Positions 1-5,240 of a stretch of DNA of 5,241 nucleotides are shown in pieces. A program made the position numbers and the translations under genes. The notes beneath the pieces are model-generated. The model was not told the DNA's origin and ran no database searches. It saw only the letters and a list, made by a program, of their open reading frames with translations. The DNA is taken from assembly GCA_021812025.1 (NCBI GenBank), contig JAKAPD010000049.1, positions 1 to 5,241 on the forward strand, given 5' to 3'. How positions within the stretch are numbered: the stretch's first letter is position 1; the number at the start of each line of letters is the position of its first letter. This DNA comes from Microcaldota archaeon. Lineage in GTDB: Archaea > Micrarchaeota > Micrarchaeia > Micrarchaeales > Micrarchaeaceae.

Positions 1-9
1 TTCCGATCT
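1..9. other. Possible sequencing-adapter remnant at the left edge
   Basis: The first nine bases, TTCCGATCT, are identical to the 3' end of the standard Illumina adapter (which ends ...GCTCTTCCGATCT), and the match begins exactly at base 1. A nine-base match at a fixed position is expected about once in 260,000 by chance. If real, the window starts at a contig end and these bases are not genomic. The alternative is coincidence. Confidence 0.45.
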
Positions 10-40
10 CGCTCAGACATACTCTAATTCCCCTATAACG

Positions 41-49
41 TATATAAAG
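41..49 (+). promoter_or_regulatory. TATA box for the tail-anchored winged-helix gene
   Basis: TATATAAAG at 41-49 is a good archaeal TATA box. An archaeal start site usually lies about 25 bases downstream of the box centre, here near 70-73, only a few bases before the ATG at 77. The transcript would therefore be leaderless or nearly so, which agrees with the lack of any Shine-Dalgarno sequence before that ATG. A second AT-rich stretch at 61-69 is too close to the ATG to be the promoter. Confidence 0.6.
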
Positions 50-76
50 ATTCTCATTTCATTATATATCGATTCC

Positions 77-877
77 ATGGCTGACGAGATAAATTTTCTT
101 GACCTAGCCGCACTTTTGAAGATTGCGCCCGATACAACTGTGGAAAAGTACGGGAGCCTCATAAACTCTTCGTTGTTCGATGCCGCGAATGTCCTTGGCT
201 CTCTAAACAACAAGAAGCTCATAAGCTTCACTACCGCTTTCCCGAACCAGAACCCGATTGCCATAACAGACCTCGGCAAGCAGGTAATTGCGGAGGCCAA
301 CGAGAAGGCGAACCTCGACTTCGACCACCTTGACCTATCGATTCTGAACCAGCTCAATGCCGGCAAGAGCGCGTTGCCGGACATTTCCGGTGCTATAAAC
401 GTTAGGCCTCGGGACCTGGCTATGCATTTATTCAAGCTCGCAAAGCAGGGCTTTATGACATACGACTTCAGGAACGGATCCATAAAGATGATGCTTACTG
501 ACAAGGGCTTCGCCCAGGCGAAAGCGGGAATGCCCGTCAAGCCCGCTCCTGCACCCATGCAAGCCCCGGGACCTGCACCTGCGCAGATGCGGCAGCCTGG
601 AACGCCTATGCCGATGAAGCCGCCGCAAACAACTGCGCAACAGCCACCTCAAGTTGAGGAAGAGATTCCAGAAGACCAGCGCGCGACGCCGATGCCGGCA
701 CCCCAGCAGGCGCCTGCCACAGCGGCTGCACCTGAAGGAAATGAACAAATACCGAGCGCAGGAGAAAGGGACAAGATAAAGAAAGAGCGAAACATATTGA
801 GAGACGCGATTATCATCATAATAATCGTCATAATAATCCTGCTCGGCTACTATGCGTACACGCAGAGGCTCATCTAA
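77..877 (+). CDS. Tail-anchored membrane protein with two winged-helix-like repeats
   Basis: The protein has 266 residues and I do not recognise a named family. Residues 5-75 and 84-150 look like two tandem winged-helix units, each ending in an ITDLG or LTDKG motif after a wing-like segment; the second is clearer (helices near 85-93, 99-107 and 110-125). Residues 151-228 are a low-complexity Pro/Ala/Gln/Met linker with an acidic patch at 193-200. Residues 230-243 are charged (RDKIKKERNILRD) and are followed by one membrane helix at 244-260, largely isoleucine, with about six residues beyond it. There is no signal peptide, so it should be tail-anchored with the soluble part in the cytoplasm. 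The start at 77 suits the TATA box at 41-49, although the frame stays open to the left edge with no ATG, GTG or TTG. It lies 96 bases before ftsZ. It could be a membrane-tethered regulator or an FtsZ anchor; neither is shown. Confidence 0.82.
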   Translation: MADEINFLDLAALLKIAPDTTVEKYGSLINSSLFDAANVLGSLNNKKLISFTTAFPNQNPIAITDLGKQVIAEANEKANLDFDHLDLSILNQLNAGKSALPDISGAINVRPRDLAMHLFKLAKQGFMTYDFRNGSIKMMLTDKGFAQAKAGMPVKPAPAPMQAPGPAPAQMRQPGTPMPMKPPQTTAQQPPQVEEEIPEDQRATPMPAPQQAPATAAAPEGNEQIPSAGERDKIKKERNILRDAIIIIIIVIIILLGYYAYTQRLI

Positions 878-910
878 AACGCGTTTCTTTCCCGTTCGTC
901 AGGCTGCGAT

Positions 911-931
911 TAGCTTTTTATCTTTTTGTTT
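911..931 (+). terminator. T-rich tract, possible archaeal terminator of the first gene
   Basis: The sequence downstream of the first stop codon contains T5 at 914-918, another T5 at 923-927 and a T3 at 929-931. Archaeal RNA polymerase can terminate at such U-rich tracts without a hairpin, so this may end the first transcript before the ftsZ promoter. The same AT-rich region could instead contribute to that promoter. Confidence 0.35.
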
Positions 932-932
932 G

Positions 933-941
933 CAATATAAT
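933..941 (+). promoter_or_regulatory. Candidate TATA box for ftsZ
   Basis: CAATATAAT at 933-941 is a moderate TATA-box match. It predicts a start site near 962-965 and a leader of about ten bases before the ATG at 974. The alternative TTTTTATCT at 914-922 would give a longer leader. The two plus-strand genes could also be partly cotranscribed, since only 96 bases separate them. Confidence 0.4.
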
Positions 942-963
942 GCGAGAGCGACCCACAGTTTTC

Positions 964-967
964 AGGT
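964..967 (+). promoter_or_regulatory. Shine-Dalgarno sequence of ftsZ
   Basis: AGGT at 964-967, six bases before the ATG, matches part of the archaeal consensus GGAGGTGAT. It supports the start at 974. It contrasts with the first gene, which has no such site. Confidence 0.5.
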
Positions 968-973
968 AATTCC

Positions 974-2098
974 ATGGCGACCCCAAGCGAAATTTCTCAG
1001 ACTTCACCAGTTTTGAGCCCGGATGACGAAGAGATTCTGCGTTTCATAGAAAGCGCAAAGCCCAAGATATACGTAGTAGGCACAGGAGGAAGCGGCAGCA
1101 ATACGATCAATAGGCTTTTCGACATAGGGGTCCATGGCGCGACGCTAGTGGCCATGAATACCGATGCTCCGCATCTCGTAAAAGTCAAAGCTGAGAGGAA
1201 GCTCCTGCTCGGGAAAAAGATCACGAAGGGCCTCGGCGCGGGCAGCGACCTCAGGATGGGCGAAGAGGCGGCGCTCGAGAGCAAGGAGGAGATAAAGCAC
1301 ATACTTGGCGATGCCCAGCTGGTATTCATAACATGCGGCTTAGGGGGAGGCACCGGTACCGGATCTATTTCGACCATTGCGCACCAGGCCAGAGAGGCGG
1401 GTGCGCTGGTGGTCGCAATTGTGACCCTTCCGTTCTCGAGCGAGGGGAAAACAAGGATGAAAAACGCGCTCGAGGGTCTCTCGAAATTGAAAAAAGTCAC
1501 GGACACGACGATAATAATACACAATGATAAGCTTCTTGCCGTGGCGCCAGATCTTCCGCTCAATATGGCATTTAGGGTCTCGGATGAAGTGCTGGCAAGC
1601 GCCACGAAGGGAATAGTGGAAATGGTGACAAAGCCGGGAATGGTGAACATCGACTTCGCCGACATCAGGAGCGTGCTGAGGGACTCCGGCTACGCCGTCA
1701 TAGGAAGCGGAGAATGCAACCAGGTATCCCCAGGTGCAAACCGCGCAGTCATCGCGCTCGAGAATGCGATAAAGAGCCCCATGCTGGATGCCGATATAAT
1801 CACCGCGAAGAAGGCGCTCGTAAACATAATAGGTGGTGAGAGCCTGACGCTGAGAGAGGCAGAGGCAGTATTCCAGGACATCGCCAGCAGGATAAGCGAC
1901 GATGCGCTGCTCAAGTGGGGCGCCAGGATTGACACGGACATGAACAAAGATGCCTTGCGCGTCATGATAGTGGTCAGCGGCGTGGATTTTCCAGAATATA
2001 CTGAGAAAGGCCTAGCCCAGCAGATAAAACAGGTCGACGGGATAGACCTGGATGACGTCTTCGAGGAGGAAATGAAAAAGAGGAGTGTCAGGGGCTGA
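974..2098 (+). CDS. ftsZ: Cell division GTPase FtsZ (archaeal)
   Basis: This tubulin homologue polymerises with GTP into the cytoplasmic ring that organises cell division. It has 374 residues, the usual archaeal length. Visible are the T1 loop GTGGSGSNT (36-44), NTD (62-64), GLGAGSD (87-93), the tubulin signature GGGTGTGS (124-131), the TLPFSSEGKTRM segment (151-162) with E157 and R161, N184-D185, D204 of the guanine pocket, and the catalytic T7 loop NIDFADI (225-231) with N225, D227 and D230 intact. The N-terminal SPDDEEILRFI stretch and the TLPF..EGK.RM segment resemble M. jannaschii FtsZ as I recall it, so FtsZ1-type is likely but not settled. Departures from consensus are GGSGSN instead of GGAGNN in T1 and GLGAGSDL instead of GLGAGGNP. 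The C-terminus (about 343-374) is charged and may bind partners. The start has AGGT six bases upstream. Confidence 0.97.
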   Translation: MATPSEISQTSPVLSPDDEEILRFIESAKPKIYVVGTGGSGSNTINRLFDIGVHGATLVAMNTDAPHLVKVKAERKLLLGKKITKGLGAGSDLRMGEEAALESKEEIKHILGDAQLVFITCGLGGGTGTGSISTIAHQAREAGALVVAIVTLPFSSEGKTRMKNALEGLSKLKKVTDTTIIIHNDKLLAVAPDLPLNMAFRVSDEVLASATKGIVEMVTKPGMVNIDFADIRSVLRDSGYAVIGSGECNQVSPGANRAVIALENAIKSPMLDADIITAKKALVNIIGGESLTLREAEAVFQDIASRISDDALLKWGARIDTDMNKDALRVMIVVSGVDFPEYTEKGLAQQIKQVDGIDLDDVFEEEMKKRSVRG

Positions 2099-2120
2099 GC
2101 CCTGCGCGCCTTTTGCAAAA
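2089..2120 (+). terminator. Hairpin and TTTTGCAAAA palindrome between convergent genes
   Basis: GGGC (2092-2095) and GCCC (2099-2102) are inverted arms whose three-base loop is exactly the ftsZ stop codon TGA (2096-2098). A-C pairs further out extend the stem if one G bulges. Six to eight bases later comes the perfect palindrome TTTTGCAAAA (2111-2120), which puts a T4 run on both strands. It lies in the 23-base gap between the ftsZ stop and the stop of the minus-strand gene, so it may end both transcripts. The stem is short and T4 is weak. Confidence 0.35.
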
Positions 2121-2121
2121 C

Positions 2122-2754
2122 CTATTCTTGCTTCCTTATGAGCGAACCGAGCTCGCCGGGACGCACGGATATCACGGCCGTTGCCGACTTTACCGCGGGG
2201 GTGCCGTTCGTCTTTGGAATTTCCATATGGCCCCTAGGCTTTGCGTATTTTATCATTTCTGTAGAATTGAGCCAGTTGAGAAGCTGCGATGTGCCACTGC
2301 TCGCGACTATGCTTTCGACAAACCTTGCCTTCAGCACGTACGCGTGCTGCTCAGCAGACCAGCCCGTCGAAACGAAAACCGCCATGCGCTTCCCCTGCGG
2401 GGTCGACAACACTACTGTTTCCTGATCGTCGATTATGTTGCCGCCCACCTTCTTGCTTATGTCGAATGGATGCGCCTTGAATGCAGCAGCCGCAGCCCTA
2501 TTCATGGACCATTCCTTCGGCACGAGCGCCAATCCGTCGCCGAACAGATGCTTGTCGGCCACGGGCGCCAGTTCCCTTACGAATTCCAGCACGCTCCTGT
2601 CCAATGCTGTGATCTCGATGCTGGGCTTTTCGGCAGGGCTTGCCGGCGGAATTATGGCCGTACCTATAATCGTATGCTCGCTTCTCTTCTCTATGCCGCT
2701 TAACGAATGCGGGTGGCTCCTCTGGGGTGTTTGTATTGTCCCTGGTCTGTACAT
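2122..2754 (-). CDS. Unknown protein at the end of the ribosomal protein cluster
   Basis: The protein has 210 residues and I do not recognise it. Residues 1-45 are rich in Pro, Ser and Thr and look disordered; 50-62 could be a helix (LDRSVLEFVRELA). Residues 75-175 look folded, with an Ala run (86-91), KKVGGNIIDD (101-110), a strand-like MAVFVSTGW (124-132) and two aromatic-containing helices. There is no membrane helix, signal peptide or Cys cluster. The start follows the L24e stop by five bases and an in-frame TAA sits directly before the ATG, so the gene cannot begin further upstream; there is no clear Shine-Dalgarno, which suggests coupling to L24e. AGG/AGA and ATA codon use matches the neighbours. 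The opposite-strand frame here is Cys/His/Arg-rich and looks like a shadow. In many euryarchaea ndk and infB follow L24e; this is neither. Its position hints at a translation-related role, without proof. Confidence 0.75.
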   Translation of the reverse strand: MYRPGTIQTPQRSHPHSLSGIEKRSEHTIIGTAIIPPASPAEKPSIEITALDRSVLEFVRELAPVADKHLFGDGLALVPKEWSMNRAAAAAFKAHPFDISKKVGGNIIDDQETVVLSTPQGKRMAVFVSTGWSAEQHAYVLKARFVESIVASSGTSQLLNWLNSTEMIKYAKPRGHMEIPKTNGTPAVKSATAVISVRPGELGSLIRKQE

Positions 2755-2759
2755 TTAAT

Positions 2760-2936
2760 TCACTTTTTTTCTTTCTTCACTGGTCGCTCGAGCAGTTTCT
2801 TGCTTATCTTCCTGCCCATCTTAACATGATTCTTGAAATGCGAGTTCGAGCAATAGTACGCTATCGCCCCTGTCTTGTATACGTACATTATGCCGGTGCC
2901 CCTCGGTATCTCCATACTGCAATAAGAGCACTTCAT
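2760..2936 (-). CDS. rpl24e: Large-subunit ribosomal protein L24e (eL24)
   Basis: This is a zinc-ribbon protein of the archaeal/eukaryotic large ribosomal subunit, 58 residues long. It begins MKCSYCSMEIPRGTG, very close to the family pattern CxxC..EIPPGTG. Zinc ligands appear to be C3, C6, C29 and H33; in the family the fourth is normally Cys (CSSKC), so this one is C3H rather than C4. The C-terminal part is Lys/Arg-rich and diverges from the usual RNPRKLKW-like end. I chose the ATG at 2936 because a perfect GGAGGTG (2948-2942) lies seven bases upstream; a GTG at 2942 in the same frame overlaps that site and is unlikely to be used. The S28e stop is 13 bases upstream, and a further gene starts five bases after the stop. 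Confidence 0.93.
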   Translation of the reverse strand: MKCSYCSMEIPRGTGIMYVYKTGAIAYYCSNSHFKNHVKMGRKISKKLLERPVKKEKK

Positions 2937-2941
2937 AAGCA

Positions 2942-2948
2942 CACCTCC
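2942..2948 (-). promoter_or_regulatory. Strong Shine-Dalgarno site that sets the L24e start
   Basis: GGAGGTG reads on the minus strand at 2948-2942, just past the S28e stop codon (2952-2950). It is the best ribosome-binding site in the window and places the L24e start at the ATG at 2936 instead of the in-frame GTG at 2942. Confidence 0.8.
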
Positions 2949-2949
2949 A

Positions 2950-3189
2950 TTACTTGACCCTGACTTCCTTTGCTTCCCTGCTCGTGTCCGGCAATCTTAT
3001 CACGTCGCCGACCTTCGCAGGGCCGAGCATGTTCCTTCTTATGATCCTTCCCTTGTCCTTTCCTTCAAGGATCCTGCACGACACCACGTAGATCTCCCCG
3101 TATATTCCGGTCTTCTGGACCTCGTTTATCTCTACGATTTCCGCCAGAAAGCCCGAGAAATTGTTTTCCTGTGGTGCAACTTCAGCCAT
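2950..3189 (-). CDS. rps28e: Small-subunit ribosomal protein S28e (eS28)
   Basis: This is a small OB-fold protein of the archaeal/eukaryotic 30S/40S subunit, near the mRNA exit region. From the ATG at 3189 it has 79 residues. The family core is clear: TGIYGEIYVVSCRILEGKDKGR, then RRNMLGPAKVGDVIRLPDT and REAKEVRVK at the end. The usual archaeal length is about 70, so there is an N-terminal extension of roughly eight to ten residues (MAEVAPQENN). A TTG at 3198 would add three residues; I prefer the ATG. No good Shine-Dalgarno is visible, only TGATTGATTGAC before the ATG, so translation may be coupled to L7Ae, whose stop is 12 bases upstream. L24e follows after 13 bases. Confidence 0.94.
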   Translation of the reverse strand: MAEVAPQENNFSGFLAEIVEINEVQKTGIYGEIYVVSCRILEGKDKGRIIRRNMLGPAKVGDVIRLPDTSREAKEVRVK

Positions 3190-3201
3190 GTCAATCAATC
3201 A

Positions 3202-3690
3202 TTATTCCTTTGCCTGCTGTTTCTGTTCCTTTGGCGCAGCCTCCTTCGCTTCCTTTGCTTCTTTCTTCGGCGCTGCTGCCTTCTTCTCCTGCACCGGCGC
3301 CGCTTCCTTCTTTTCCGGCGCGCCTCCGCCCTTCCCTGAGACCTTTGATACTATGTCCTTTATCATGTTGGACGCTCCGCCCTGGTTCTCTACCGCCACG
3401 GCAGTGCACGGCACAGTCATACCTATCGCCTTTCCGAGCTCAAGCTTGTCCGGGATGTAAGAGAAGGCTATTTTCTTCTGTTCGCATATCTTTGGGATGT
3501 GGACTACTACCTCTTCTGGTTCGACATCCTCTGCTATGACCACGAACGATGCGAGCCCTCTCTCGACGCTCTTGGTCACTTCGTTTGCACCCTTCTTCAC
3601 AGTGCCCGATTGCTTTGCCAGCTGCAAAGCCTCATATGTCTTGGAGACTACATCTCCAGATACCGAGAATTTCACGTAAGATTTTGCCAT
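3202..3690 (-). CDS. rpl7ae: Ribosomal protein L7Ae (eL8), K-turn binding, with long charged tail
   Basis: Archaeal L7Ae binds kink-turn RNA and serves in the 50S ribosome, box C/D and H/ACA guide RNPs and RNase P. Residues 1-118 are the typical fold: MAKSYVKFSV start, the RNA-binding motif KKGANEVTKSVERG (32-45), VVIAEDVEPEE (50-60), HIPKICEQKKI (64-74) and LGKAIGM (85-91). Residues 119-162 form a glycine hinge followed by a low-complexity Lys/Ala/Glu/Pro tail with repeated KEA units; most archaeal homologues end near 120-130 residues. I chose the ATG at 3690 because it gives the conserved MAKxYV start and has GGTG five bases upstream. An in-frame ATG at 3714 would add MKETDGVF and has no such site. 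It is the first gene of the cluster and has its own promoter. Confidence 0.95.
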   Translation of the reverse strand: MAKSYVKFSVSGDVVSKTYEALQLAKQSGTVKKGANEVTKSVERGLASFVVIAEDVEPEEVVVHIPKICEQKKIAFSYIPDKLELGKAIGMTVPCTAVAVENQGGASNMIKDIVSKVSGKGGGAPEKKEAAPVQEKKAAAPKKEAKEAKEAAPKEQKQQAKE

Positions 3691-3764
3691 AAAAACACCG
3701 TCGGTTTCCTTCATTCAGTATTTGGCTCTTGCCTATACAAGAAGAATCTGACTGTAGATAGGTA
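3691..3764 (-). promoter_or_regulatory. Leader of the L7Ae mRNA, possible autoregulatory structure
   Basis: The TATA box predicts transcription from about 3750-3756, giving a leader of roughly 60 bases before the ATG at 3690. Within or beside it, CCTAT (3762-3758) can pair with ATAGG (3736-3732), though the first arm may lie upstream of the true start site. ACCG/CGGT arms (about 3705-3697) sit near the ribosome-binding region, and CTGAATGA (3718-3711) resembles a box D-like CTGA followed by ATGA. Archaeal L7Ae is known to repress its own mRNA through a kink-turn in the leader. I could not draw a full consensus kink-turn here, so this is a suggestion only. Confidence 0.25.
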
Positions 3765-3775
3765 TTACTCTGAAA

Positions 3776-3791
3776 TATATATAAATCTTTG
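3776..3791 (-). promoter_or_regulatory. BRE and TATA box of the L7Ae-S28e-L24e cluster
   Basis: On the minus strand, CAAAGA (3791-3786) is followed by TTTATATATA (3785-3776), a purine-rich BRE-like element and a strong TATA box. The element begins at the base directly after the EF-2 stop codon (3794-3792). It predicts a start site near 3750-3756, so the ribosomal cluster should be transcribed separately from EF-2, possibly with some read-through. Confidence 0.65.
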
Positions 3792-5240
3792 TCATTCGAG
3801 GAACTGCTCTGGTTTTGGAGGCTCCTCCGGCTGGCCCTTCCTCTTCCTTATCTCTCTCACCACGGTCAGCTGCAGCGCAGGCGGCAGCCTTTCATATCCG
3901 GCGAATTCCGTATACCAGATTGCCCTTCCCTGGGTTTCACCTCTTAGGTCGTTTGCGAAGCCTTTGATCGTTTCCGCCACCGGTATCTTTGCGATTATCG
4001 ACACTGCTTCCCTTTCCTGCGCGACGCTGTTCACTATGCCCCTCTTGCTCTGTACCAGCGAGATTATGTCCGACATGTACTCCTGCGGTATGTTTATGGT
4101 GAAGTTCAGCTTGGGTTCCATGAGCGACACTCCAGATATGAGCATCCCCGCATAGACGCCGTTCCTCATAGCCGGGATTATCTGTGCCGGTCCCCTGTGC
4201 ACAGGGTCCTCATGTATTGACGCATCTACTATGCTGACCATTACCCCGTTGCACTTCTCCCTCGCGAGCGGACCGTCCCTTACCGCTTCGTTGAACCCAT
4301 CGATAAGCAATTCCATTACCTCGTTCATGTACTGGACCCCTTTCGTCATGTCCAGCATTATGCACCTATTCGAGATATTTACTACTCCCTTCGCCGTCGG
4401 CCTATCCAGCCCAGCTGCTATCATCGCCTCTATCGCAACCTGGCCTTTTGGCTTGCCTTCTCTTATATGTCCCTCGTCTATCGCCTTCACCAGCGTAGCC
4501 GGAGCAGGCTGTATCTCCAAATAGAACTTTGTGTGCTTGTTCGGAGTCTTTGTTTCTATAGGCCCTGCTTTCTTCTCGATCGTCTCCTCATAGTTCACGA
4601 TCGGGGGACTTGATTCTATTGGCACTTTATAATCATCCTTTAGCTTTGTTTCTATGATTTCCAGATGGAGTTCACCCATGCCGCTTACCAGATGCTCCCC
4701 GGTCTCTTGAGAAATCCTTACCACTATCGTCGGGTCTTCCTTCGACAGCGACCTTAGCGCCTCTATCAGCTTTGTCGTGTCCCTCGAGTCCTTTGCCTCT
4801 ATCGCCTTTGTGACCACGGGAGGCGAATAGTGGGTTATCTGCTCGAACGGCTCTATTTCGTCTTCGCTTATCGTATCCCCTACTGCTGCATCCTTCAATC
4901 CGATGAGCGCGGCTATGTTCCCTGCTGGGATGTGATCGGTTATGACTCTGTCGGGGCCCATAAAAATTCCCACCTGCTGCAGCTTCTGAATCCCGGATCT
5001 TCCGGAAACGCGGAGCTCGAGCCCCTTTTTCACATCTCCAGAGAATATCCTTGCTATTGCGACGTCGCCGCTGTGCATATCGTGGACTATTCCAAATATG
5101 ACCCCATTGGTCTTCGCTTTTGCATCTGCGGCGAGCATGGCTTTTCCGTCCGTGCTCGACAGATCCCCATGCCAGAGGTGGGGCACCCTGTAGGCCTGGG
5201 CCTCCTTCGGACTCGGCAGGTGCTCTATTATCATGGGAAG
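3792..5240 (-). CDS. fusA: Translation elongation factor EF-2, C-terminal part (runs off the edge)
   Basis: EF-2 is the GTPase that moves tRNA and mRNA through the ribosome. The frame is open to the right edge, so the G domain and true start lie outside; about 482 of an expected 730 or so residues are present. The ATG at 5234 is internal. Numbering from it: HLPSPKEAQAYRVP (5-18) leads into the domain II barrel (about 55-122, GDVAIARIFSGDVKKG); domain III (about 140-202) contains EDPTIVV and GMGELHLEI; domain IV (about 205-370) carries DASIHEDPVHRGPAQ, with H346 (codon 4199-4197) as the histidine converted to diphthamide; domain V (about 372-460) has IPQEYM and GETQGRA. The end, KRKGQPEEPPKPEQFLE, is typical of archaeal EF-2. 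Nothing appears damaged. The intact HRG motif implies the organism has diphthamide synthesis enzymes. Its stop touches the promoter of the L7Ae cluster. Confidence 0.97.
   Translation of the reverse strand, partial: LPMIIEHLPSPKEAQAYRVPHLWHGDLSSTDGKAMLAADAKAKTNGVIFGIVHDMHSGDVAIARIFSGDVKKGLELRVSGRSGIQKLQQVGIFMGPDRVITDHIPAGNIAALIGLKDAAVGDTISEDEIEPFEQITHYSPPVVTKAIEAKDSRDTTKLIEALRSLSKEDPTIVVRISQETGEHLVSGMGELHLEIIETKLKDDYKVPIESSPPIVNYEETIEKKAGPIETKTPNKHTKFYLEIQPAPATLVKAIDEGHIREGKPKGQVAIEAMIAAGLDRPTAKGVVNISNRCIMLDMTKGVQYMNEVMELLIDGFNEAVRDGPLAREKCNGVMVSIVDASIHEDPVHRGPAQIIPAMRNGVYAGMLISGVSLMEPKLNFTINIPQEYMSDIISLVQSKRGIVNSVAQEREAVSIIAKIPVAETIKGFANDLRGETQGRAIWYTEFAGYERLPPALQLTVVREIRKRKGQPEEPPKPEQFLE

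Noticed and set aside
61..69. Second TATA-like stretch before the winged-helix gene
   Set aside because: It ends seven bases before the ATG, so transcription from it would begin inside the coding region. The box at 41-49 fits better.
13..558. Minus-strand open frame of 181 residues opposite the winged-helix gene
   Set aside because: It crosses the promoter region and mirrors a well-composed plus-strand gene with its own TATA box and a clear domain pattern.
997..1665. Minus-strand open frame of 222 residues inside ftsZ
   Set aside because: It lies wholly opposite conserved FtsZ coding sequence and its Ser/Pro/Ala-rich product looks like antisense shadow.
2113..2703. Plus-strand open frame of 196 residues opposite the unknown minus-strand gene
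   Set aside because: Its start is a TTG and the product is rich in Cys, His and Arg with no globular pattern. The minus-strand frame has normal composition, matching codon use and an operon position.
2755..2770. A7 run at the end of L24e that might allow a -1 frameshift fusing it to the next gene
   Set aside because: In the shifted frame a TAA stop (2757-2755) comes directly before the next ATG, so slippage cannot make a fusion.
3691..3714. Earlier ATG at 3714 as the L7Ae start
   Set aside because: It adds eight residues before the conserved MAKxYV start and has no ribosome-binding site.
3499..4155. Plus-strand open frame of 218 residues across L7Ae and the end of EF-2
   Set aside because: It spans two confidently identified minus-strand genes and their promoter; the product has no recognisable features.
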